Assembly: GCF_003610255.1 (NCBI RefSeq)
Contig: NZ_RAPS01000001.1
Span: 496,001-560,000, forward strand
Reading direction: 5' to 3'
Source of the DNA: Streptomyces sp. TLI_171
Lineage (GTDB): Bacteria > Actinomycetota > Actinomycetes > Streptomycetales > Streptomycetaceae
Length of the DNA: 64,000 bases
Notes under the pieces: generated by a model
What the model saw: the letters and a program-made list of their open reading frames with translations, nothing else
The model's database searches: none
Told to the model about the DNA's origin: nothing
Shown here: positions 1 to 7,973 of the stretch, piece after piece
Numbering within the stretch: position 1 is the first letter of the stretch
Layout of the letters: every line of letters begins with the position of its first letter
Made by a program: the position numbers and the translations under genes

Positions 1-499
1 CGGCTCACCGTCCGGTGCGGCAGCCTGGCCCGTCGCCCGTCCTGCTCGGCTTGGAACCCCACTGCCCGGACTTCCCAGCACGCGCGCCCGCAGTCAGACG
101 CCTTTGCTGAGACCTTGCGTACTTCAACCACTGGTGACTGCGAGTCGACTGCACCTGAACTCACTGCGGTACCGCTGGTCGGCGGCCCCTGATCACTGCA
201 GGCCACCCGCACGGCCGCCAGTCCCGTCGCCGTCCTGCGTCTGCTCTGGCTTCGAGGCTCCGCTGCCGTGCTGTGTTCTTGCGTCACTGCTTCACGCCCG
301 CCTCGGCCGGCGCGTCCTGCTCACTGCGGTACCGCTGGTCGGTGGCCCCTGATCACTGCGGGCCACCCGGCACGGTCACCGGTCCCGTCGCCGTCCTGCA
401 CAAGCCCTGGCTTCAGAACCCCACAACCGCGCCGACCTGCGCACTGTCGGTGCTGCTCCCGCCAGTTCGTGTCTGGCGGGCCGTGCTGACTGCTGGTTA
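1..499. other. Gene-free stretch with imperfect direct repeats
   Basis: No ORF here has a ribosome-binding site or a recognisable product. The stretch is dominated by two long imperfect direct repeats (listed separately). A weaker third copy may lie near 25-60, where a CCCGTCGC-CGTCCTGC core and a following GGAACCCC echo the later copies. The six-frame ORFs here look like chance frames in GC-rich DNA. Confidence 0.6.
160..399. repeat. Two imperfect ~80 bp direct repeats, 160 bp apart
   Basis: Copy A (160-238) and copy B (320-399) both start CTCACTGCGGTACCGCTGG and end CCCGTCGCCGTCCTGC. They differ at only a few positions and a small indel. After both copies a GGCTTC-type word recurs within about 20 bases. 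The period of 160 bp is too long for a simple satellite and there is no coding frame. The origin is unknown; a decayed tandem duplication is the simplest reading. Confidence 0.75.
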
Positions 500-647
500 C
501 GGGAGAAACACTAACCGCGCCCCCCACCAATGTCTACTCCGGCCAGCATAGATTTTTCGGTGTTCGAAGGGAAGGTAGTCTTCGCCCTCGCGTGCGGGCC
601 CGGAGCACACCACGCGCAACCGGGGACAACGAACGGAAAGGTGAGCG

Positions 648-866
648 ATGGAAGGAACCCAGGACAGGTCGGCAGCACGCACGCCCGTCCCCCATACGAG
701 GGAGTCCCTGCTGGCCTCCCTCGCCGAAGCCGTCCACGACCACGACGAACGCACCCTGCGCCGACTGCTCGCCCGCCTGGCCGAACAGATCACCTTCGCC
801 GACCTGCCCAGCCTGCGCAGCGCACTCCAAGCACGGCACAACCGCGGCAGCCGACCGGCACCATGA
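648..866 (+). CDS. Small hypothetical protein (72 aa)
   Basis: The start ATG follows a GGAAAGGTGAGCG ribosome-binding site. The protein has a polar N-terminus, then a helical stretch rich in Leu, Ala, Arg and Asp (roughly residues 18-62: RESLLASLAEAVHDHDERT, then RRLLARLAEQITFADLPSL). There is no signal peptide, membrane segment or cysteine. Third codon positions are mostly G or C, which supports translation. I do not recognise a function. It sits among decayed genes, next to an integrase-like remnant, so it may be a surviving passenger of a lost mobile or accessory segment. Confidence 0.55.
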   Translation: MEGTQDRSAARTPVPHTRESLLASLAEAVHDHDERTLRRLLARLAEQITFADLPSLRSALQARHNRGSRPAP

Positions 867-879
867 ACAAGCAGCGTTG

Positions 880-1077
880 TGCCGCGGGTGACCCGCTCCA
901 CGGTGATGGTGAAAGCGTCGGCGACCTTGTGGTCGAACGTCCCGCTGTGCGCTCCTGGTGGACCTCGGCGAGCCGCGCCTTCGTCTGCTCCGAGGTGGTG
1001 AACCCAAACTCCCCTGCCTGCCGGCCGGCCGCGTTGCGGTACCTGAACGTGTGCTCGTGCGGACACCGCGGCCACCG
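880..1077 (-). pseudogene. Remnant resembling the N-terminus of a tyrosine recombinase
   Basis: Two adjoining minus-strand frames give protein-like text that no single frame holds: EHTFRYRNAAGRQAGEFGFT then TSEQTKARLAEVHQER in one frame, continuing in a second as SGTFDHKVADAFTITVER. The pattern 'FRYRNAAGRQ...GFTTSEQTKARLAEV' resembles the arm-binding N-terminal domain of phage and ICE integrases (W-R-Y-D-x-x-G-R ... G-F-x-T-K-x-E-A). No catalytic domain follows; the frame runs into the neighbouring small gene. It is a frameshifted, truncated relic. Family assignment is inference only. Confidence 0.4.
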
Positions 1078-1146
1078 ACTCTCGGGGGTGTTCGCACGTC
1101 GGTTCGGGTGGCCCGGCCCCCGGCGGGTCGGGGGCCGGGCCGGGGA

Positions 1147-1860
1147 TCAGTTCTCCATTCCGATGTAGTGGGCGAGGTACTCGGTGATCTCGGCCGCGTG
1201 GGGCGGGAGTTCGGGCAGCTGGGCCGCGAGGGCGCCGCAGGTGGCGGCGGCGAGGGTGGCCGAGCTGGTGGCGGCGGGTCGCACGTACGGTTCGAGGCGC
1301 TTGATCAGTTCGTACTTGCTGTCGGCGTTCTCCGTGCGCATGGCCCGCTCCAGCGGCGGCGCTCCGGGCGGCGGGACGGGCGCGAGGACCCGGCTGATGC
1401 AGGCGACCCGGTGCAGGACCCGCCAGCACGGGGGCTTGGCGGAGCTCTGGCGGGTCCGGCGCAGCGAGGCCGCGTCGGGGGCGTTGCTGCCCGACAGCCA
1501 GATCGTGTCGACCACCTTGTGGTCCGGGCGCCCATCCTGCCCGGCAGCAGGACCGGCCTCCCCTCGGCGTCGTAGAGCGGCTTGCCGTGGCCGTCGCGGC
1601 GTTGCAGGTCGTTCAAGGGCGCGCACTGGACGTCGAGGCCGAAGCTGCGGGACGCCTCCTTGCTCTGGTGCTGACTGCGGGTCTGGCGGGCGGACAGGCT
1701 GTGCACCACCTGGTCGGCCTCGGCGAACTCCACCGAGGAGGCGCCGGGGGAGCCGTCGGGCTGGTCGGTGACCTGATTGGTCGTCAGGTGGCCGAACTCC
1801 GATGGCGGGTCGGGCGGAAGCGCTTCCACCTCCGCCCACACAGGCGATGGGAGCGGTAGT
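1147..1860 (-). pseudogene. Frameshifted gene of unknown family
   Basis: The C-terminal part reads well in one minus frame (HKVVDTIWLSGSNAPDAASL through PPCWRVLHRVACISRVLAPV to a terminal HYIGMEN and stop). The upstream part reads well in another (SEFGHLTTNQVTDQPDGSPG ... KEASRSFGLDVQCAPLNDLQ ... DAEGRPVLLPGR). The switch lies near 1530-1550. The start is missing or degraded; the upstream frame merges into the divergent SnoaL-like start at 1912. I do not recognise the family. The WRVLHRVACISRVL segment looks conserved and would be the best query. No signal peptide or membrane helix is visible. Confidence 0.5.
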
Positions 1861-1911
1861 TGACGCCGCGTTCGATCCAGCCCGGAACGGTTCGGCGGTG
1901 CAAGGGGAGGC

Positions 1912-2221
1912 ATGACCGAGCGCGACGACTTCCTGCTGTGGGTCACCACCGTGCTGCGCGACGCGGAGGTGGCCCTGCACAACGGTGATGCGGGTCACCG
2001 GCGGGCCCTCTGGTCGACGGCGGAGCCGGTGAGCGTGCTGGGGGCGTGGTGCAACGCCGCCGGCCGGACCGAGGTCGACGCGCTCTTCACCGCACTCGGA
2101 GAGGACTTCTCGGCGTGCACCTCCTACCGCTTCGAGCTGCACACCGCCGACGCGGTGGCGATATGGTCTACACCGCCGGGCTCGAACACATCTCCGCGTC
2201 CGTCGACGGAGAATCCGGTGG
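1912..2221 (+). pseudogene. Truncated, frameshifted SnoaL/NTF2-like gene
   Basis: An ATG after AAGGGGAGGC opens a frame beginning TERDDFLLWVTTVLRDAEVA and reaching FELHTADAVA. This is the first half of a SnoaL_3/NTF2-like fold (start helices, then the GWxxxAxGRxEVDALF-type turn). One base is then missing near 2160, and the family text resumes in the next frame as DMVYTAGLEHISASVDGES. The usual C-terminal strands are absent, and the sequence runs into the 3' end of the opposite-strand monooxygenase gene. It is a dead gene caught by a deletion. Intact relatives are small ligand-binding or calcium/calmodulin-associated-like proteins of about 130-150 residues. Confidence 0.6.
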
Positions 2222-2275
2222 GGGATGGTTCATCGGATGCCTTTCGACGGGAGTTCCGAAGAACTGTGGCGGCGG

Positions 2276-3616
2276 TCAGGCGGAGGCGGCCGAGGCGGCG
2301 AGTGCGAACCGGTCGGCGGGGCGCGGCAGGCCGTAGTGCTCGCGCAGGGTCGTGCCCCGGTACTCGGTGCGGAACAGGCCGCGCTCGCGCAGGATCGGCA
2401 GGACCTCGGCGACGAACACCTCCAGTCCGGAGGGCAGCACCGCGGGCATGACGTTGAAGCCGTCGGCCGCGCCGTTCTCGAACCAGTGCTGGATGGTGTC
2501 GGCCACCTGGACGGGCGTGCCGGTGAAGGTGCGGTGGCCGCGGCCGCCGCCGAGCCGCCCGATCAGCTGTCGTACCGTCAGGTGCTCGCGGCGGGCCAGC
2601 TCCACGATCAGGGTGTAGCGGCTCTTGGCCCCCTCGACCTCGTCCTCGGTGGGCAGGTCGGCGGGGAGCTGCTCGTCGAAGCGCAGACGCTCGGGTTCCA
2701 CCTTGAGGACGGTGGCCAGCTGCTCGCGGGCGTACTCGGGCTTGATCAGCCGGTCGAGTTCGGCTTCGAGCTCGCGGGCCTCGGCCTCGGTGGCGCCGAT
2801 GACGGGGACGATGCCGGGCAGGATCTTGAGGTGCTCGGGGTCGCGTCCGGCGGCGGCCGCACGGCGCTTGACGTCGGCGTAGAAGGCCTGGCCCTCGGCG
2901 AGGGTGGGCTGCGCGGTGAACACGGCCTCGGCCCAGCGGGCGGCGAACTCCTTGCCGTCCTCCGAGGATCCGGCCTGTACGAGCAGCGGGTGGCCCTGTG
3001 GGGAGCGCCGGACGTTCAGCGCGCCCTCGACGCTGAAGAAGCGGCCGCGGTGGTCGACCGGGCGGACCAGCTCGGGGTGGGCGTGGACGCCGGCGTCCTT
3101 GTCGGCGACCAGCGCCTCGTCGGCCCAGCTGTCCCAGAGTTTGGTGGACACCTCGAGGAACTCCGCGGCCCGCTCATAGCGGGTGCGGTGCAGCGGCTGG
3201 CCTTCCAGTCCGAAGTTGCGGGCCGCGGCGTCACCGGCGGTGGTGACGATGTTCCACCCGGCGCGGCCGTGCGAGAGGTGGTCGAGCGAGGCGAACCGGC
3301 GGGCCAGGTTGTACGGCTCGTTGTAGCTGGTCGAGGCGGTGGCGATGAGTCCGATCCGGGTGGTTCCGGCGGCGAGGGCGGCCAGCAGCACGGTCGGCTC
3401 CAGCTTGCCGGAGGGGCGGCGGCTGGGATCGCCCCACAGCGCGGGGCTGTCGGCGAGGAACACCGAGTCGAACTTGGCGTCCTCGGCGATCCGGGTCAGC
3501 CGCTGGTGGAAGGCCAGGTCCAGGTCGGCGCCCGGGTCGGACTCGGGCAGCCGCCAGGACGCCTCGTGGTGGCCGGTGTCGTGGATGAACAGGTTGAAGT
3601 GGAGCTGCTTGCTCAT
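2276..3616 (-). CDS. NtaA/SnaA/DszA-type flavin-dependent monooxygenase
   Basis: 446 residues, the usual length of class C (bacterial luciferase-like) two-component monooxygenases, which use reduced FMN from a partner reductase to oxidise and cleave substrates such as sulfonates, sulfones or nitrilotriacetate. Visible family features: the DSVFLADSP strand, the TRIGLIATASTSYNEPYNLA-type barrel segment, LSHGRAGWNIVTTAGDAAARNFG, and the QAGSSEDGKEFAARWAEAVF flavin-site segment. No signal peptide, so cytoplasmic. The ATG follows GAAGGACCACCC. It is the last gene of the sulfonate operon, 23 bp after its likely partner flavin reductase. That context suggests desulfonation of an imported organosulfur compound; the exact substrate cannot be read. 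Confidence 0.85.
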   Translation of the reverse strand: MSKQLHFNLFIHDTGHHEASWRLPESDPGADLDLAFHQRLTRIAEDAKFDSVFLADSPALWGDPSRRPSGKLEPTVLLAALAAGTTRIGLIATASTSYNEPYNLARRFASLDHLSHGRAGWNIVTTAGDAAARNFGLEGQPLHRTRYERAAEFLEVSTKLWDSWADEALVADKDAGVHAHPELVRPVDHRGRFFSVEGALNVRRSPQGHPLLVQAGSSEDGKEFAARWAEAVFTAQPTLAEGQAFYADVKRRAAAAGRDPEHLKILPGIVPVIGATEAEARELEAELDRLIKPEYAREQLATVLKVEPERLRFDEQLPADLPTEDEVEGAKSRYTLIVELARREHLTVRQLIGRLGGGRGHRTFTGTPVQVADTIQHWFENGAADGFNVMPAVLPSGLEVFVAEVLPILRERGLFRTEYRGTTLREHYGLPRPADRFALAASAASA

Positions 3617-3639
3617 GGGTGGTCCTTCGGAGGGGGGTG

Positions 3640-4128
3640 TCAGGGGGTGGTGAGCGAGCGGAAACTGCTCGCGTGGAAGACCAGCGGGTCCACGGCGGGT
3701 TCGGCGTGCAGGTCGAGGACGCGGAGCAGCACGATGTCGTGGTCCCCGGCGGGGATCTCGCGCTCGACCGCGCACTCGAACCAGGCGCTCGCGCCGTCGA
3801 GCAGCACGGCGCCGTCCGCGGTCGCGCGCCAGCCGGCGCCGGTGAACCGCCCGTCGGCGGGGCCCGCGAGCTGCCGGCACAGCGGCCCGTGGTCCGTGCC
3901 GAGCACGCTGATGCCGAGCCGCCCGGCGCGGCGCAGCGCCGGCCAGGTCCCGGAGGTGTGCGCCATGCACAGCGAGACCAGGGCGGGGGTGAGCGACACC
4001 GGGGTGAAGGAGCTGGCCGCCAGGCCGAGCGGCTGTCCGTCGACCAGGGCGGCGACCGCCGTGACGCCGGTGGGGAAGGCGCCGTACCCGGCGCGCAGGG
4101 CCCTGCTGTCGGTGGCGACCGCGGTCAT
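3640..4128 (-). CDS. Flavin reductase (DIM6/NTAB family)
   Basis: 162 residues. The sequence shows the flavin reductase-like split-barrel pattern: FPTGVTAVAALVDGQPLGL, AASSFTPVSLTPALVSLCM, GRLGISVLG, and a C-terminal DHDIVLLRVLDL with LVFHASSFRSL. It should reduce FMN with NAD(P)H and hand FMNH2 to the adjacent class C monooxygenase in the cytoplasm. An AAGG ribosome-binding site lies just before the start. Its ATG overlaps the TGA of a 21-codon ORF immediately upstream (ATGA arrangement), suggesting translational coupling to that ORF. Confidence 0.85.
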   Translation of the reverse strand: MTAVATDSRALRAGYGAFPTGVTAVAALVDGQPLGLAASSFTPVSLTPALVSLCMAHTSGTWPALRRAGRLGISVLGTDHGPLCRQLAGPADGRFTGAGWRATADGAVLLDGASAWFECAVEREIPAGDHDIVLLRVLDLHAEPAVDPLVFHASSFRSLTTP

Positions 4129-4190
4129 GCCGGAACCTTCGTGGACAGCAGGGGCGGGAGGGCGGGGGTGTTCCGGAGCTGTTCGCCCAT
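4125..4190 (-). CDS. Candidate 21-residue ORF coupled to the flavin reductase gene
   Basis: The ORF reads MGEQLRNTPALPPLLSTKVP-A and then stops. Its ATG is preceded by GGGAGGGAGGACTGAG, a very strong ribosome-binding site, and lies one base downstream of the stop codon of the ABC ATPase gene. Its own TGA overlaps the flavin reductase ATG as ATGA. The tight spacing on both sides is typical of real translated ORFs in operons. It may be a tiny protein, a coupling cistron, or the vestige of a longer gene. Too short for a family call. Confidence 0.45.
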   Translation of the reverse strand: MGEQLRNTPALPPLLSTKVPA

Positions 4191-4191
4191 C

Positions 4192-4989
4192 TCAGTCCTC
4201 CCTCCCGGGCCCGGCCGACGCCGCCGAGCCGGCGGTGACGGGCTCGCCGTCGGGCCGCACGCCGAGGGCGGCCAGCAACCGCTCGCGGTACTCGCCCAGC
4301 AGCGGGTCGCGGTAGGAGCGCGGATGCGGCAGGTCGATCCTCAGGTCGACGGAGATCCGGCCCCGGTCCAGGACGAGCACCCGGTCGGCGAGCGCAGCCG
4401 CCTCGTCCACGTCGTGCGTGACCAGCAGCACGGACGGGTGGTGCCGCTGCCACAGCTCGCGCAGCAGGGCGTGCATGCGGATCCGGGTGAGCGCGTCGAG
4501 TGCTCCGAACGGCTCGTCGGCGAGCAGGAGTTCGGGCTCGCGGACCAGCGAGCGGGCGAGCGCGGCCCGCTGCTGCTCGCCTCCGGAGAGCTGTCCCGGC
4601 CAGGCCCGTTCACGGCCCGCCAGGCCGACCTCGGCGAGCGCCGCCCGGCCGCGTTCGGAGGCGTCGCGGCCGTCGCCGTCCCGCCTGCCGATGCCCAGCA
4701 GCACGTTGTCCAGCACCCGCCGCCAGGGCAGCAGCCGGGAGTCCTGGAAGGCCACCGAGACCCGTTCCGGTGTGGAGAGTTCACCGCTGCCGGCGGTGCC
4801 GCGGTCCAGTCCGGCCATGGCCCGCAGCAGGGTGCTCTTGCCGGAGCCGGAGTGGCCGAGCAGCGCGACGAACTGCCCCGCCGGAATCTCCAGGTCGATG
4901 CCGTCGAGCACGGTGCGCGGCCCGAACGAGCGGGTGAGGCCGGCGAGTCGGACGGCGGGCCGGGTCAGTTGCCCAGCGAGCTGCGCCAT
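4192..4989 (-). CDS. ssuB: Aliphatic sulfonate ABC transporter, ATP-binding protein
   Basis: 265 residues, one ABC domain. Walker A is GHSGSGKST, the Q-loop is in SVAFQDSRLLPWRRVLDN, the signature is QLSGGEQQRAALARSL, Walker B is LLLADEPFGALD, and the switch histidine is in LLVTHDVDEA. The Q-loop sequence ending LLPWRRVLDNV is characteristic of the SsuB/TauB nitrate-sulfonate-taurine subfamily. It energises uptake with the SsuC-like permease. An AAGGAGGG ribosome-binding site precedes the ATG, and the start lies inside the end of the permease gene (25 bp overlap). Confidence 0.9.
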   Translation of the reverse strand: MAQLAGQLTRPAVRLAGLTRSFGPRTVLDGIDLEIPAGQFVALLGHSGSGKSTLLRAMAGLDRGTAGSGELSTPERVSVAFQDSRLLPWRRVLDNVLLGIGRRDGDGRDASERGRAALAEVGLAGRERAWPGQLSGGEQQRAALARSLVREPELLLADEPFGALDALTRIRMHALLRELWQRHHPSVLLVTHDVDEAAALADRVLVLDRGRISVDLRIDLPHPRSYRDPLLGEYRERLLAALGVRPDGEPVTAGSAASAGPGRED

Positions 4990-5882
4990 GCCAGGACCCT
5001 CCTTTCCAGGAGACGGACGGCGGAGTCGGAGGTGAATCCGAAGACCCCGTAGATGAGCAGTCCGAGGACGATGACCTGGGTCTGGCCGTAGTTCTGCGCC
5101 TGGAACATCATGTAGCCGAGTCCGTTGGTGGCGTTGATCTGCTCCAGGACCACCAGGGACAGCCAGGAGCCCGTGACGGCCAGGCGCAGTCCGACGAAGA
5201 AGCCGGGCAGCGCGCCGGGGATCACGACCTGGCGGATGAACCGCCAGCGGCCCAGGCGCAGCACCTCGGCGAGTTCGACGTAGCGGGCGTCGATGCCGGC
5301 CAGGGCGGCGTGCAGGTTGAGGTACACCGGGATGTAGACGACGATCGCGATGATGACGACCTTGAACGTCTCGCCGATGCCCAGCCACAGGATGAACAGC
5401 GGGATCAGGCCCAGCGTCGGCACGGCGCGGTTGACCTGCACCGTGCCGTCGATCAGCGCGTCGCCGATCCGGCTCAGCCCGGCGGTCAGCGCCAGCAGCA
5501 CGCCTGCGGCGAGGCCGATCGCGAAGCCCTGCGCGGCGCGCCACAGCGAGGTGCCCAGGTCGGTGCGGAGCGTCCCCTCGGCCCAGAGTCGGGCCCCGGT
5601 GTCCAGGACCGACCAGGGCGCGGGCAGGATCCGCGGGTCCAGCAGGCCGGCCGCGCTGGCCGTCGCCCACGCCGCGAGCAGGACCAGCGGGCCGAGCAGC
5701 CGGGCGTAGGGGCGGCGCGGGCCCGGGCCGAGCCGGCGGACCCGGGGGCGGGCGGCGACGGGCGTCCGCGGCGCGGCGGTCGACGCCCGCGCGCCGGAGG
5801 CGGGCTCGGCGGGTTCGGGCACGGCTGGGGCGAAGGGCCGTTCGGGGACGGTCGCCACGGCTGTGGAGGTGTGGTCGGCCAT
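4965..5882 (-). CDS. ssuC: Aliphatic sulfonate ABC transporter, permease
   Basis: 305 residues. The N-terminal 55 residues are a polar, Ala/Pro/Arg-rich extension. They are followed by about six membrane segments starting at LLGPLVLLAAWATASAAGLL. The BPD_transp_1 coupling loop is visible as EVLRLGRWRFIRQVVIPGALPGFFVGLRLA (in pieces), with the EAA-like glycine. The following GSWLSLVVLEQINATNGLGY segment matches the SsuC/TauC subfamily. It forms the membrane channel for the imported sulfonate. Two bases separate its ATG from the stop of the binding-protein gene, so the two are co-translated. Confidence 0.9.
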   Translation of the reverse strand: MADHTSTAVATVPERPFAPAVPEPAEPASGARASTAAPRTPVAARPRVRRLGPGPRRPYARLLGPLVLLAAWATASAAGLLDPRILPAPWSVLDTGARLWAEGTLRTDLGTSLWRAAQGFAIGLAAGVLLALTAGLSRIGDALIDGTVQVNRAVPTLGLIPLFILWLGIGETFKVVIIAIVVYIPVYLNLHAALAGIDARYVELAEVLRLGRWRFIRQVVIPGALPGFFVGLRLAVTGSWLSLVVLEQINATNGLGYMMFQAQNYGQTQVIVLGLLIYGVFGFTSDSAVRLLERRVLAWRSSLGN

Positions 5883-5884
5883 GG

Positions 5885-6952
5885 TCAGCTCCGGTACTCG
5901 GCGGGAACGGCGGCCGCCGCGAGGTGCTCGAAGCGGCGGTCGAACAGGGTGTCGGCCTGGAAGGACTTCACGAAGCCGCCCTCGGCCAGCAGGTCGACGG
6001 TCTGCTGCTCCCAGGCGATCGCCTCGTCCCAACTCGGCGGCAGCAGCGGCTTGTTGCTCAGCTGGGTGACCTGGTGGGCCTGCTCGGCGCTGATCTTCTG
6101 GCTCTTGACGTAGAACTCCTGCTCCCAGACCGCGGGGTTCTCGTAGACCCAGACCAGGCCCTTGGCCCAGATCGGGACGAAGGCGGCGATCGCCGCGGCC
6201 CGGGCCGGGTCGGCGAGCACGCCGGCCGGCGCCCACAGCAGGTTGAGCAGGTCCACGACGTCGGTGGTGACGGTGTGCGCGCCGTCCGCGCCGTACTGGT
6301 TGAGGTAGGCCGGGGCCTGCGAGATGGCCAGCGGGGCGACGTCCACCTGCCCGGCGGCCAGGGCGGTCAGGAACTGGTTGCTGGTCAGCGGCACCAGCTG
6401 AACGTCCTTGTCCTTCAGACCTGCCGCGCGCAGCGCCCGCAGCAGCACCACGCCCTGCGCCTGGCCCTGGGAGAACGCCAGTTTCCTGCCCGCGAACTGC
6501 GCCACCGACCGGATGTCGCTGTGCGGCCTGGTCGCGAACAGGTAGGACGGCTTGCGGGTCAGGTTGATGCCGACGATCCGCGCGTCGTAGCCCTGGAAGT
6601 GCGCCTGGATCGGCGGGATGCCGGCGTTGTTGGCGAGGTCGAGGGAGTTGGCGCGGAAGGCGTTGATGACGTCCGGCCCGGCGCCGATGTTCGGCCAGGA
6701 GGAGACGGTGAAGGGGATCTTCCCGATCAGTCCGGAGAGCTGGAGTTGGAGCTGCTGGGCACCGAGGGCGGAGGCGACGCGCAGGCTGGTGCCGGGCGGC
6801 ACCTCGGTCGGCAGCGCCGCGCCGGCCGCCAGCTCGGGGCCGCTCGCGGCGGCGCTCGCGCAGGCGCCGAGGCCGAGCGCGGCACCGGTGCCGAGCAGGG
6901 TCCGGAGGAACATTCTCCGGTTCGGGCCGGAAAGGCCCTGGTACGGGGACAC
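5885..6952 (-). CDS. ssuA: Sulfonate-binding lipoprotein (ABC importer)
   Basis: 355 residues. The N-terminus holds a twin-arginine motif (NRRMFLR), a hydrophobic stretch and the lipobox LGAC, so this is probably a Tat-exported lipoprotein on the outer face of the membrane. The mature part has the NMT1/SsuA pattern: LRVASALGAQ near the start, DLANNAGIPPIQAHFQG, AGRKLAFSQGQAQGVVLLRA, and LAAGQVDVAPLAISQAPAYL. It captures the substrate for SsuC/SsuB. The Tat signal is a notable but not unusual feature in streptomycetes. Confidence 0.88.
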   Translation of the reverse strand: MSPYQGLSGPNRRMFLRTLLGTGAALGLGACASAAASGPELAAGAALPTEVPPGTSLRVASALGAQQLQLQLSGLIGKIPFTVSSWPNIGAGPDVINAFRANSLDLANNAGIPPIQAHFQGYDARIVGINLTRKPSYLFATRPHSDIRSVAQFAGRKLAFSQGQAQGVVLLRALRAAGLKDKDVQLVPLTSNQFLTALAAGQVDVAPLAISQAPAYLNQYGADGAHTVTTDVVDLLNLLWAPAGVLADPARAAAIAAFVPIWAKGLVWVYENPAVWEQEFYVKSQKISAEQAHQVTQLSNKPLLPPSWDEAIAWEQQTVDLLAEGGFVKSFQADTLFDRRFEHLAAAAVPAEYRS

Positions 6953-7028
6953 GGGGGTGCGGTTCCTTTCGCTGGGACGGTGTCAGGTCGGCCGGGCGGG
7001 TCGGGTCCGGCCCGCGTGGTGGGGTGCG

Positions 7029-7973
7029 TCAGGAGGCGACGGCGACCCGGTGGTCGGCGGTGAAGGGGCGTCCGGCGAGGAGCTCGGACTCCTTGCCGTC
7101 CGGTCCGACGGGGACCTCGCCGATCAGGGTGACCCGGTGCAACCGCCGTTCGACGTCCAGGTGTTCGAGGTCACGAGGGGCCAGGTGGGCGGTGGCGCGG
7201 TTGTCCCAGAAGGCGACGTGGCCGGCCTCCCACCGCAGGCGCACCGTGTACTCGGGCCGGGTGATCTCGGCGTAGAGCAGGTCGAGGATGCGCCGGCTCT
7301 CGACGGCGGTGACGTCGGCGATGCGGTTGGTGAAGACGGGGTTGACGAACAGTGCGCGCTCCCCGGTCTCCGGGTGCACCCGCACCACGGGGTGGACGGC
7401 CACCAGCAGGTTGTCGTTGATCCGGCGGGCGTACTCGCCGTCGCCCTCCACCGGCCGGCTCCCGCCGTAGCGGTGCTCGGCGCGCAGGGTGTCCACGAAA
7501 GCGCGGACCGGCGCCGACAGGCCCTGGTAGGCGGCGACCAGGTTGGTCCACTGGGTGTCGCCGCCGACCGCCGGCACGGTCTCGGCCCGCAGGATCGAAC
7601 CGGCGGGCGGGTTGACGGCCGCGGTGACGTCGGTGTGCCAGCCGTCGACGTAGCTGTACTGGCGGTACTCCTCGCGGAAGTTCTTGCCGTACCGCTCCTC
7701 GAAGCGGCGCGGGTCGATGGTGAAGATCTCCGGGTGGTCCGCCGGCGGGGCGTCGTCGTGCGGGTGGGCGTAGGTGAGCTCGCCGAACTGGCGGGCGAAG
7801 GCGATCTGGGCGGCGTGGTCCAGGGTCTGGCCGCGGAAGAAGACGACCTTGTGGCGGTGGAGGGCCTGCTTGATCGCCTCCACGGCCTCGGCGGACAGCG
7901 GGCGGGCGAGGTCGACGCCGTCGATGTCGGCGCCGATGTGGCCGGCGACGGGACGGACGCTGGGCGTGGTCAT
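7029..7973 (-). CDS. TauD/TfdA-family alpha-ketoglutarate-dependent dioxygenase
   Basis: 314 residues. The iron-binding facial triad is visible: His and Asp in DGWHTDVTA, and the distal His in ERRLHRVTLIGE, whose following residues would hold the 2-oxoglutarate. Other family words are GADIDGVDLARPLS, HKVVFFRGQTLDHAAQIAFA, and HVAFWDNRATAHLAPRD. Such enzymes hydroxylate taurine or alkyl sulfonates and sulfates next to sulfur, releasing sulfite or sulfate. The ATG follows CGAAAGGAACCGCTGCG. It is the first structural gene downstream of a long leader, ahead of the sulfonate importer. Substrate (taurine, alkanesulfonate or alkyl sulfate) is not decided by sequence. Confidence 0.87.
   Translation of the reverse strand: MTTPSVRPVAGHIGADIDGVDLARPLSAEAVEAIKQALHRHKVVFFRGQTLDHAAQIAFARQFGELTYAHPHDDAPPADHPEIFTIDPRRFEERYGKNFREEYRQYSYVDGWHTDVTAAVNPPAGSILRAETVPAVGGDTQWTNLVAAYQGLSAPVRAFVDTLRAEHRYGGSRPVEGDGEYARRINDNLLVAVHPVVRVHPETGERALFVNPVFTNRIADVTAVESRRILDLLYAEITRPEYTVRLRWEAGHVAFWDNRATAHLAPRDLEHLDVERRLHRVTLIGEVPVGPDGKESELLAGRPFTADHRVAVAS

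Noticed and set aside
497..1429. Long minus-strand ORF of 310 codons
   Set aside because: It is rich in Arg, Ala, Gly and Pro without domain structure, and it covers the better-supported small gene at 648 and two pseudogene frames.
1815..1828. CGGAAGCGCTTCCA, 13 of 14 bases of the LacI-type operator
   Set aside because: It lies inside the reading part of a pseudogene with no start codon or promoter nearby, and GC-rich coding DNA produces such palindromes by chance.
2225..4315. Plus-strand ORF of 696 codons opposite the monooxygenase and reductase genes
   Set aside because: Shadow of the minus-strand genes, which have clear families, ribosome-binding sites and operon spacing.
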